NCBI RefSeq assembly: GCF_003797835.1
Contig: NZ_RKMF01000004.1
Location: 1 to 64,000, forward strand
Direction: 5' to 3'
Length of the DNA: 64,000 nt
DNA from: Kocuria soli
Lineage (GTDB): Bacteria; Actinomycetota; Actinomycetes; Actinomycetales; Micrococcaceae
The position numbers were made by a program, and so were the translations under genes. The notes beneath the pieces were generated by a model that saw only the letters and a program-made list of their open reading frames with translations, was not told where the DNA came from and searched no databases. This document shows, piece after piece, positions 1-10,124 of the stretch; position 1 is the first letter of the stretch; every line of letters starts with the position of its first letter.

Positions 1-30
1 GGGCGTCAAAGGTGCGTTAGCGTGAGTCAC
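1..30 (-). CDS. IS481-family transposase, first 10 codons (partial at window edge)
   Basis: A GTG start at 30-28 gives MTHANAPLTP before the window ends. This matches the N-terminus of many IS481-family transposases of Actinobacteria, which carry an N-terminal helix-turn-helix followed by a DDE integrase core; the core is outside the window. A GGAGG Shine-Dalgarno sits 5 nt upstream (36-40, minus strand), within the inner arm of the hairpin at 31-89. Only ten residues are visible, so the assignment rests on the motif plus the IS-like context. Confidence 0.7.
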   Translation of the reverse strand, partial: MTHANAPLTP

Positions 31-89
31 GAAGGCCTCCGTGGTGAAGATGTTGAGTGTGGTAACCCACATCTTGCCCGGAGGCCTTC
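31..89 (-). promoter_or_regulatory. Inverted repeat sequestering the transposase ribosome binding site
   Basis: Perfect 11-bp arms lie at 31-41 and 79-89, with an extra inner pairing of AAGATGT (47-53) with ACATCTT (69-75). The promoter-distal arm contains the GGAGG that serves the transposase start. A transcript entering from hsdR would contain both arms and fold, hiding the ribosome binding site. Protection of transposases from impinging transcription by such hairpins is known for other IS families; its operation here is inference. Confidence 0.65.
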
Positions 90-91
90 AT

Positions 92-1804
92 CTACCCCGC
101 GTGTTCACAACCTGCCGGGGAAGTACAGCTAGCGGTGCGTTTGGTCTTCTGGTCGAAGTGCTCCAGGGTGTACTGCACGATCGGCCTGATACGGCGCGGA
201 TCCAGCAGGGCCTTCTCCGAGTCGATCGCTGAAACCTGTACGTCGTCGGGGTTACCGACCTTCACCGTATTGACGTAATCGATCCGGAACGGAAGCACAT
301 TCTTGTCGGTGATCGCGTCGACGATCGTGTACGTGTGCAGTTTGTCGCCGAAGGCCTGCTCGGTCGTGCGCAGCTGCGGGTTACCGCCCTTACCAGCATT
401 CGCCGCGAAAATCGGCGTCCCGGTGAAGCCGAACAAGTTGTACTTCTTGAATGCCCGCGTGATGTCGGTGTGCATGTCGCCGAACTGGGACCGGTGGCAC
501 TCGTCGAAGATGATCACGGCGTGCCCGGAAAACACCGCGTGGCCCTTGTTGGCCTTGATGAACGTGGACAGCTTCTGAATCGTGGTGATGATGATCCGAG
601 CGCCCGGGTCCTCAAGCTGCTTCTTCAGGATCGCCGTGGACGCGTTCGAGTTGGCCGCGCCCTTCTCGAACCGGTCGTACTCGCGCATCGTCTGGTAGTC
701 GAGGTCCTTGCGATCGACGACGAATAGGACCTTGTCGACGCTCGGGAGCCTGGAAGCAAGCTGCGCCGACTTGAAAGAGGTGAGTGTTTTGCCCGAGCCC
801 GTGGTGTGCCAAACGTAGCCCCCGGCGGCGACCGTGCCGAGGGCGCGGTAGTTGGTGGAGACGGCGATCTTTTGCAGGATCCGCTCAGTGGCCACGATCT
901 GGTATGGACGCATGACCAGTAGATCGCGGTCGGCGGTGAGCACGCAATACTTCGTGAGGATGTTCAGCAGAGCGTGCTTCGCGAAGAACGTCCGAACAAA
1001 CGCCGTCAGCTCGGTGACCGGCTTGTTGGACGCGTCAGCCCACCAGCTGGTGAACTCGAACGAGTTGCTCGATTTCTTGCCCCGGCCAGCGCTGGACGCC
1101 TTCTGCGCTTCCTTGAGATGTTTCGAGCGGGTGCTGTTGGAGTAGTACTTGGTCAGCGTCCCGTTGCTGATCACGAACAGCTGCACGTACTCGAACAAGC
1201 CGGACCCAGCCCAGAAGCTGTCGCGCTGGTACCGGCGGATTTGGTTGAACGCCTCACGGATGTCAACGCCGCGACGCTTCAGCTCAATGTGCACCATCGG
1301 CAGACCGTTCACCAGCACGGTGAGGTCATAGCGGTTGGCGTGGTTCGCGCCGCCCTCGTCTCTATCGATCTCGTACTGGTTGATCACCTGCAGACGATTG
1401 TTGTGGATGTTCGTCTTATCGATCAGCGAGACGTTCTTGGTCGAGCCGTCGTCACGTTTCAAGATCTGGACGTGGTCTTCCTGGACACGCACGGTCTTCT
1501 CGACGATGCCGTCGTTCTGGCCAGCGATCTTGGTGGTGAAGAACGACGCCCACTCTGCGTCGGAGAAGGTGAGGTGGTTCAGCGCCTCCAGCTGCGACCG
1601 CAGGTTTGCAACCAGCTGTGCCTCGGACCTGACCGGCAGATACTCGTATGCCTGCGACTCCAGCAGGCGGATCATCTCCCGCTCGAGTGCTGCTTCCGAC
1701 TGGTACGCCTCAGCCTTCGGCTCGTCCGGAATGTATTCGGTAACGACCGTGCTCTCGGAAGAAACCGCGATTGGGTCGTACTTGCGTGCCTGCCCATCAC
1801 TCAT
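92..1804 (-). pseudogene. hsdR: Type I restriction enzyme R subunit, 5' half, interrupted by an IS element
   Basis: HsdR is the ATP-dependent DNA translocase and nuclease of type I restriction systems. The visible 570-codon frame has the N-terminal nuclease domain (D160, E174-x-K176) and the first helicase domain: Q-motif region near 300, Walker A HTTGSGKT at 333-340, DECH at 434-437 and TGTP at 461-464. Family members are usually about 1000 residues; the second RecA domain, coupling and C-terminal assembly domains are missing. Residues from 560 (Cys, codon 125-127) to the stop are IS sequence read in frame. The ATG overlaps the hsdS stop by 4 nt (ATGA), so it is translationally coupled and last in the operon. 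The other half may lie beyond the IS. The truncated product should lack restriction activity. Confidence 0.9.
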
Positions 1805-2970
1805 GCCGCCAACTCCTTGAAGGTCAAGAGCCGGTCCCGGTAATGCTCATACTGGCGGCGTCGAGCCGCAAGTTCGGCAGGGATACCGATGCTGAGGTCG
1901 TTGACCAGGGTGTCGAAGTTGTCGAGAAGTGCCACGATCCGTCGCTGGTCCTCAAGCGATGGAACCGGCACTCGGTATTCCTTGACCTTCTTGGAATTCA
2001 GATTGGACTGAGAGCCCTCACCGAGCGACTTCAAGCGCCCGTACTCGCGCGAGATCCAATGGAATACGAAACGGAAGTCTGCCTGATTCGGATCAATGTC
2101 TAGATTGCAGCAGGCCTGGTTCGTCGTGACCGGAATGGAGTTGATTGCCACTTTTGCCGCTGTAGCACCGTACATTGCCACTATCACGCAGTTCGCTGGA
2201 ATCCACTTTGCGGACGAGTTCGCGAGACCCGCGTCGGTGATGCTCCTTCCGGTCGAGGTGATGTATCCGAAGTCGACTTCTTGAGTACGCACCCACGGTA
2301 TACCGCCGCCATAGTAGTCGTCTCGACCAGATGACGGCGTTCCGCCTGACGAAACATGAGAGCTGATCGCCCCTAAAGTTGACCACCTGATACCCGCATC
2401 AGGCGAGAAACTGAATGCTTCGTGACGGTAGTGGTCGTACTGGCGGCGTCGAGCCTCCAGCTCCGCCTCCAGCTCCGCCTCCAGCTGAGTGAACTGATCC
2501 AATATTCGCACGATTTCCCGCTGCACATCGAGAGGGGGTACAGGGATTCTGAATTTCGAGTAGGTACCGATCCACTGTCGAGCATGGTCCTGCGGTCGGT
2601 ACGCAATGGTTTGCATTGCATACCACACAAAACGAAGGCTCACCCCAGCGCCTAAACGACAACTAAGCATCTTCATGGCAGATGACTTCACCTTGAACCT
2701 GAATTCAACCCACTTAAATGCCGTCGTGAAGTCATCAAATATTACGACCGGATCTACCGATGATGCCGAATATATTCCTTCAGTCTCATCCGTATAGCCG
2801 AGAATGAATTTCTGTCCAGCAGTCAGTACCGGCGTTTTATGAGAGTCATCGTAGCGCGCGGATGAGACCAGGTATTTGGCGGGTTGCTCGTAGTCAAGCA
2901 ACTCCCCCAAGGGCTTGAATTCGACCCCATCCGGGCAAAGGTCCTGGATTAGTTCATCGATGCGGCTCAT
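1801..2970 (-). CDS. hsdS: Type I restriction-modification specificity subunit
   Basis: HsdS recognises the bipartite DNA target for the HsdM methylase and HsdR. The 389 residues show the usual plan: target recognition domain 1 (about 18-140), a central conserved helix (about 142-190) with the Leu-Glu-Ala-Glu repeats at 163-173, domain 2 (about 197-335) and a distal conserved helix (332-389) ending RRRQYEHYRDRLLTF, matching the RRRQYDHYRHEAF of the first. Both start and stop overlap neighbours by 4 nt. The first recognition domain (2640-2900) is markedly AT-rich compared with the window, usual for horizontally exchanged specificity modules. The recognition sequence cannot be predicted by eye. 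Confidence 0.93.
   Translation of the reverse strand: MSRIDELIQDLCPDGVEFKPLGELLDYEQPAKYLVSSARYDDSHKTPVLTAGQKFILGYTDETEGIYSASSVDPVVIFDDFTTAFKWVEFRFKVKSSAMKMLSCRLGAGVSLRFVWYAMQTIAYRPQDHARQWIGTYSKFRIPVPPLDVQREIVRILDQFTQLEAELEAELEARRRQYDHYRHEAFSFSPDAGIRWSTLGAISSHVSSGGTPSSGRDDYYGGGIPWVRTQEVDFGYITSTGRSITDAGLANSSAKWIPANCVIVAMYGATAAKVAINSIPVTTNQACCNLDIDPNQADFRFVFHWISREYGRLKSLGEGSQSNLNSKKVKEYRVPVPSLEDQRRIVALLDNFDTLVNDLSIGIPAELAARRRQYEHYRDRLLTFKELAA
2454..2486 (-). repeat. 12-bp tandem repeat in the hsdS spacer helix
   Basis: CCTCCAGCTCCG is repeated exactly at 2454-2465 and 2466-2477, followed by nine bases of a third copy to 2486. On the coding strand it encodes LEAE units (residues 163-173) in the central helix between the two recognition domains. 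In EcoR124I and EcoR124II, 2 versus 3 copies of a 12-bp TAEL repeat at this place change the spacer of the recognised site. Confidence 0.85.
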
Positions 2971-3893
2971 GCGAAGAAATCCTCGTCGATCTCGACAACC
3001 TTGTAAGTCTCTTTCGCCTGCACGCCCACGCCGTAGCGGATCATGAGTCCGGTGAGTCGTGCACCGTCGATCAGGATGATGCGTGTTGGCACGTTCTCCG
3101 CATACAAGCGCGCTCCGTCAGAGAACCGGCTGGTCGTGATGAAGACGCCGCTGTCCGCCTTGCCGCTGAGCGCCCCGACAAACGCCTGCAAATCTGGACG
3201 CCCCACGGTGTTCTCGCCTTTGTACCGCTTGGCCTGGATGTAGACGCGGTTGAGACCTAGGACGTCCTGGTCAATCACGCCATCAATGCCGCCGTCGTTG
3301 CTGAGCTGTGTGACGTTACCGGCTCCGGTGGTGCCGCCGTAGCCCATGGCCAGCAGGAGATCGACAACTGCCTGCTCAAAAAAGCCTGGGTCTTTGTCCT
3401 GCAGCCGCTTGAGTAGCTCGATAGCGATCTCTTCATGGATACGTGCGACGCCACTTTGCACCTGCTCAGTTGGAGTCATTGACGATTCTTTGACCGGGTT
3501 GGTCGTTTCAGACTCAACCGTCTTGCGGTCCGTGGAAGCCACGTACTCGCGGATCGGCGAACTGGGGTCCGCACCGAGGGCCTTGATGTCACGTTCCTTG
3601 GCACCGTTCGGAAACAGCTCGATCAGCTGCTTACCGGCATCAGTGATCTGATAATGACCTCGCTTCGGACGCGTCAGCGCACCAACGTTCGTCAGAAACG
3701 AGACGCCCCAACCGATGCGGTTCTTATACCTCTCCCCACTTCCGGAGGGGAGCATCTCGCGGCGCTGTCCATCCGTCAGTCCGACTTCGTCAGCGGTCAT
3801 CGGCTGAAACTCGCGCCAATGCCGTACCGCGCCATCGCTCATGACTCGCAGCGTCGGGATCATGAAGCCTTCCCAGTTGGGCATATCCGTCAT
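2967..3893 (-). CDS. mrr: Mrr-type restriction endonuclease (type IV family)
   Basis: The 308 residues resemble E. coli Mrr over the whole length (304 aa there). The N-terminal winged-helix region (about 5-95) includes the YKNRIGWG segment. The C-terminal Mrr catalytic domain (about 165-308) has the PD-(D/E)xK-like set E173, D204 in GGIDGVI and Q220-A-K222, then TVGRPDLQAFVGAL. E. coli Mrr cuts DNA modified by certain methylases and is activated by pressure stress. Here the gene is second in the operon, overlapping hsdM and hsdS by 4 nt at each side, so it should be made together with the methylase. It could be a true type IV enzyme or a partner recruited by the type I complex; sequence cannot decide. 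Confidence 0.9.
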   Translation of the reverse strand: MTDMPNWEGFMIPTLRVMSDGAVRHWREFQPMTADEVGLTDGQRREMLPSGSGERYKNRIGWGVSFLTNVGALTRPKRGHYQITDAGKQLIELFPNGAKERDIKALGADPSSPIREYVASTDRKTVESETTNPVKESSMTPTEQVQSGVARIHEEIAIELLKRLQDKDPGFFEQAVVDLLLAMGYGGTTGAGNVTQLSNDGGIDGVIDQDVLGLNRVYIQAKRYKGENTVGRPDLQAFVGALSGKADSGVFITTSRFSDGARLYAENVPTRIILIDGARLTGLMIRYGVGVQAKETYKVVEIDEDFFA

Positions 3894-5461
3894 GACCGCG
3901 TACCTTCCAGATCCGCCACGATCTCGTCGATCGCCGTGCGCAGCTCGGCCTGGCGCGCCACGATGCCCGCGATCTCGGAGTTTAGCTCCGTGATGTCAAT
4001 TTCTTCGCGAGTGTCCTCGGCCTCTACATAGGACGAGACCGCGATGTTGTAATCGTTTGCGGCGATGTCCTCGTTGCTCACGAGTGCTGTGAAGTAGTCC
4101 TCGGGGTCACGCGTCGTGAACGCCTCAAGAATCCGCCCTCGGTGCTCATCCAGTAACTTGTTCTTGTTGCCAATGCGCTTGAACTCAGCCGACGCGTCGA
4201 TGAACAACACATCGCTGGTCTTCTTCGACTTTTTCAGCACAAGGATGCACGTGGCAATCGTGGTCCCGAAGAACAGGTCTGGCGGAAGCTGGATGACGGC
4301 GTCAACGTAGTTGTTGTCGATCAGGTACTGGCGGATCTTTTTCTCCGCTCCCCCGCGATACAACACACCGGGGAACTCAACGATCGCCGCCGTACCATTG
4401 ACGGCCAGCCAGCTGAGCATGTGCATGGTGAAGGCCAAGTCAGCTTTTGACTTGGGAGCGAGAACCCCGGCCGGGGCAAACCGCTCGTCGTTAATCAGCA
4501 GCGGGTTGGCATCGCCTTCCCACTTGATCGAGTAGGGCGGGTTGGAGACGATCGCCTCGAACGGCTCGTCGTCCCAGTGCTGGGGGTCGATCAGTGTGTC
4601 GCCATGGGCGAGGTTGAAGTCGGAGTAGTTTACGTTGTGCAGGAGCATGTTGATCCGCGCGAGGTTGTACGTGGTCAGATTGATCTCCTGACCGTAGAAA
4701 CCCTGACGAACGTTGCCCCTGTCGAGCACCTTGTTGAATTTCAACAGCAGGGATCCCGATCCAACGGCGGGATCGTAGACCTTGTTGACCTGTTTCTTGC
4801 CGACCACCGTGATGCGCGCCAGCAGCTCAGAAACTTCCTGCGGCGTGTAGTACTCGCCGCCGGACTTACCGGCGTTCGCGGCGTACATCTGCATGAGGTA
4901 CTCGTAAGCGTCACCGAACAGGTCGATCGAGTTGTCCTCCCAGCGCCCCAACGGCAAGTCGCCGATCGCGTCGAGCAGCTTCACCAGCTTCTGGTTCCGC
5001 TTGGCCACCGTGGATCCGAGCTTGTTACTGTTCACGTCCAGGTCATCGAACAAACCCTTGAAGTCGTCCTCGCTCTCAGTCCCGATCGCAGAGGCTTCAA
5101 TGTTCTTGAACGCACGCTCAAGGGTCTCGTTCAGGTTCTCATCCCACGCCGCACGCTCCCGAACGTTGGAGAAAAGATCGGACGGCAGGATAAAGAAACC
5201 CTTCTCCGCGACGATGTCCTGGAGAGCCAATCCCGCCTCCGAGTCGGGCATTCGCGTGTAGTCGAAGGACTCATCCCCGGCGTCATGCTCTCCCTTGTTG
5301 ATGTAGGCGGTCAAGTTCTCGGAGATGAACCTGTAGAACAGCATGCCCAACACATAGGACTTGAAGTCCCAGCCATCAACGCTGCCCCGAAGGTCGTTCG
5401 CGATTCGCCAGATGGTCTTGTGCAGCTCAGCACGCTGAGCCTCTTTGGTGGTGGGGACCAT
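3890..5461 (-). CDS. hsdM: Type I restriction-modification DNA methyltransferase subunit
   Basis: HsdM transfers a methyl group from S-adenosylmethionine to adenine N6 in the target chosen by HsdS. The N-terminal HsdM domain (about 8-160) contains the RGSVDGWDFKSYVLGMLFYRFISENL block typical of type IC enzymes such as EcoR124I. The catalytic domain has the SAM site DPAVGSGSLLL at 230-240 and the active-site NPPY at 307-310. At 523 residues it is full length. The ATG (5461-5459) has an AGGAGA 10 nt upstream (5472-5477) and is the first gene of the operon; its stop overlaps the mrr start. A terminator-like hairpin separates it from acnA. Confidence 0.95.
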   Translation of the reverse strand: MVPTTKEAQRAELHKTIWRIANDLRGSVDGWDFKSYVLGMLFYRFISENLTAYINKGEHDAGDESFDYTRMPDSEAGLALQDIVAEKGFFILPSDLFSNVRERAAWDENLNETLERAFKNIEASAIGTESEDDFKGLFDDLDVNSNKLGSTVAKRNQKLVKLLDAIGDLPLGRWEDNSIDLFGDAYEYLMQMYAANAGKSGGEYYTPQEVSELLARITVVGKKQVNKVYDPAVGSGSLLLKFNKVLDRGNVRQGFYGQEINLTTYNLARINMLLHNVNYSDFNLAHGDTLIDPQHWDDEPFEAIVSNPPYSIKWEGDANPLLINDERFAPAGVLAPKSKADLAFTMHMLSWLAVNGTAAIVEFPGVLYRGGAEKKIRQYLIDNNYVDAVIQLPPDLFFGTTIATCILVLKKSKKTSDVLFIDASAEFKRIGNKNKLLDEHRGRILEAFTTRDPEDYFTALVSNEDIAANDYNIAVSSYVEAEDTREEIDITELNSEIAGIVARQAELRTAIDEIVADLEGTRS

Positions 5462-5573
5462 AATGCAGTTCTCTCCTGGGCGCTCACGCGCTGTACTTGC
5501 TACTGAGTGGTTGGTTTCAGACTATCCGCGCCCACCGACATTCGAATGCTCCGACGCCGGTTTGGCACGGGAA

Positions 5574-5605
5574 GGGCCCGCCCCGTCGAAGACGGAAGCG
5601 GGCCC
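5574..5605 (-). terminator. Hairpin terminator downstream of acnA
   Basis: GGGCCCGC (5574-5581) pairs with GCGGGCCC (5598-5605), and an inner CCGTC/GACGG stem closes on a GAA loop with a small bulge. It lies 24 nt after the acnA stop and before hsdM on the same strand. There is no clear U-tract. Confidence 0.6.
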
Positions 5606-5629
5606 AACCAGGCAGCCGATCAGATCAGA

Positions 5630-8311
<2,682 letters not shown>

Positions 8312-8591
8312 ATTGCCCGGAACTCCTCTCGCCACGGTTGTGCTGTACCGCGGACGTCATGGGCCGCATCTGGACCGGTACTGGGCACCGGCTGGGCGAC
8401 GTCGACGTCCCGGCAGTCGCGCCCCAATATACCGCTTTGAGACACCTGTTCACTCCGTGACGCCGCCGCGAAGCCCCGTTTGACGACAAATTGTCAAGGG
8501 GAGCGTCCACCGGTCATTACCGGCCGTTCTTTCCGAGGCGCTCCCGGCCGTTCCGCGAATACTTGACAGGCCTCCGGCAGGCCAGGCGGGT
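8312..8591 (-). promoter_or_regulatory. acnA: acnA upstream region
   Basis: This 280-bp gap separates the methyltransferase gene from acnA, both on the minus strand. A TATATT box (minus strand, 8426-8431) is a plausible -10 for acnA, giving a leader of roughly 110 nt, but no good -35 is placed before it. A TTGACA (minus, 8492-8497) embedded in an imperfect dyad lacks a matching -10. Regulators of acnA bind such regions in other actinobacteria, but no operator was identified here. Confidence 0.35.
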
Positions 8592-10124
8592 TCACCGGGT
8601 CAGGGTCACCAGCGATTCCAGGTGGTGGGTGTTGGGGTAGAGATCGAACGCCCGCATCGACTCGACGGCCCACCCGTGGTGGCGGAACCGGGCGAGGTCA
8701 CGGGCCAGCGTGGCCGGATCGCACGACACGTACACGACCCGTTCCGGACCCAGAGCGTGGATCGCGTCCACGACGGCTTTGCCTGCGCCGACCCGGGGCG
8801 GGTCCAGCACGACGACGTCGGGTCGACGCGAACCGTCGGCCACGGCGGATCCCGCAGCTGGCCGGGTTCGCGCCCGCCCGTGGCGCCCGCCGGAGCCGCG
8901 GCGTCCACGGGACCGGACGGTCCCCGGCCAGCGGCGCGCCAGGACCTGTTCGACTCCCCCACGCACGACCTCCACGTGGTCGTCGTCCCCGAAGGTCAGG
9001 ACCGCGTCCGCGCTGGTCACCGGCGAGCCTTCCACACCGACGACGGCGCCGGTCGTGGTCCCGCGCGCCCCCACGGCCTCGGCCAGGGCAGCCGTGAACA
9101 GTCCCGCCCCCGAGTAGAGGTCGAGAGCGAACTGGCCTTCTCGCGGCTGCGCGGCACGCAGCACCGCCTCGAGAAGATGCCCGGGAGCCAGTCTGTGGAT
9201 CTGCCAGAACCCTCCAGCCGAAACCCGCCAGGCGTGGTGATCGACGTGTTCGACGACGTGCCCCTGCCCGGCGACAACGGTGTGTTCACCCGCTCGGCCC
9301 TCGGGCGGGCCGAGGACCACGGAGGTTCCGGGGCCGACCCGGTCCAGGTGGGGCAGCAAGTCCCGCTCCAGACGCGCGATCAGTGCGTCCCGGGCTTCGG
9401 CACCGTGGGCCGAGGACGTGACCGTTCCGCGGGCCGAGTCGGACCGCGGGGTGAGGATCAGCTGCGGCGGCTGCTGGGTCCTCCCGCCGTCGGGGGCGGC
9501 CAGATCCACTCGGGCCACGCCCGTCAGGTTCACCCGGTGCAACTCGAGACGTTCCAGCACCGGAACCATGAGCGGGAAGCCCTCGACCGGCACGAGGTCT
9601 TCGCTGCGGTGCGGGTGCATACCCACCGCGCCGTCGTCGTCGACCGCGAAGTGCGCGCGGGTCCGCCAACCGAGACCATCCGGGTCCTCCCCCGGCAGCG
9701 CTTCCACACGGGGAGCGAGTTGGTCGAGTTCCTGCGGACCGAACTTGCCGATCCCGCCCAACAGATCCCGGAGAACGCCGGTCTTGATCTCCCGCTGCCG
9801 CTCCAGGCCCAGGTGCCCGAATTCTGCCCCTCCGACGGGCCGGCGCCCGAGGGCAGCCGCGCGCAGTGCATCGGCGGGCTCCCAGGGGTGACGGTCGCGT
9901 CGATCGGGGGAAGCCTCCAGGACCTCGACGACGTCCCCGCGCCACAACTTGGCGTTCTCGTCGCTTTCCGTCAGCCGTACACGCACGGTCTCCCCCACGT
10001 CGGCGTGGCGGACGAACACGACCCTGCCCTCCGGCGTACGCGCCACGGTGTGCCCTCCGTGGGCCCAGTCGTGCGGTTGGAGGACGACCTTGGATTCCTC
10101 CGGCCGGTCATGACTGTGGTTCAC
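8592..10124 (-). CDS. TrmA/RlmD-family class I SAM-dependent RNA methyltransferase
   Basis: Family members methylate C5 of uridine in tRNA or rRNA. An N-terminal TRAM-like RNA-binding domain (about 12-70) precedes a Rossmann methyltransferase domain with ALDLYSGAGLF (SAM binding), LDPPRVGAG and VYVSCDPATLARD, in which C468 is the expected catalytic cysteine. The Fe-S motif that many relatives have as CGGC is VGGA here (97-100), so a cluster is not expected. The 510-residue protein starts at GTG (10124), overlapping the stop of the K+ permease gene by 4 nt (GTGA), so the two are co-translated. RNA target is unknown. Confidence 0.88.
   Translation of the reverse strand: MNHSHDRPEESKVVLQPHDWAHGGHTVARTPEGRVVFVRHADVGETVRVRLTESDENAKLWRGDVVEVLEASPDRRDRHPWEPADALRAAALGRRPVGGAEFGHLGLERQREIKTGVLRDLLGGIGKFGPQELDQLAPRVEALPGEDPDGLGWRTRAHFAVDDDGAVGMHPHRSEDLVPVEGFPLMVPVLERLELHRVNLTGVARVDLAAPDGGRTQQPPQLILTPRSDSARGTVTSSAHGAEARDALIARLERDLLPHLDRVGPGTSVVLGPPEGRAGEHTVVAGQGHVVEHVDHHAWRVSAGGFWQIHRLAPGHLLEAVLRAAQPREGQFALDLYSGAGLFTAALAEAVGARGTTTGAVVGVEGSPVTSADAVLTFGDDDHVEVVRGGVEQVLARRWPGTVRSRGRRGSGGRHGRARTRPAAGSAVADGSRRPDVVVLDPPRVGAGKAVVDAIHALGPERVVYVSCDPATLARDLARFRHHGWAVESMRAFDLYPNTHHLESLVTLTR

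Larger units (their letters stand above)
1..127 (-). mobile_element. IS481-family insertion sequence, left end only (rest beyond window)
   Basis: Read on the minus strand from 127, the sequence begins TGTACTTCC and is foreign to hsdR, whose reading frame it enters. It continues through a long inverted repeat (31-89) to a GTG at 30-28 that opens a transposase reading MTHANAPLTP, the typical N-terminus of actinobacterial IS481-family transposases. The outer boundary at 127 is inferred from the TGT end and the point where HsdR similarity stops; target duplication and right end are not visible. Confidence 0.8.

Noticed and set aside
8485-8500. TTGACA in a dyad upstream of acnA as a promoter
   Set aside because: The hexamer at 17 nt spacing is GCTTCG, which is not a -10; kept only as a note in the upstream region.
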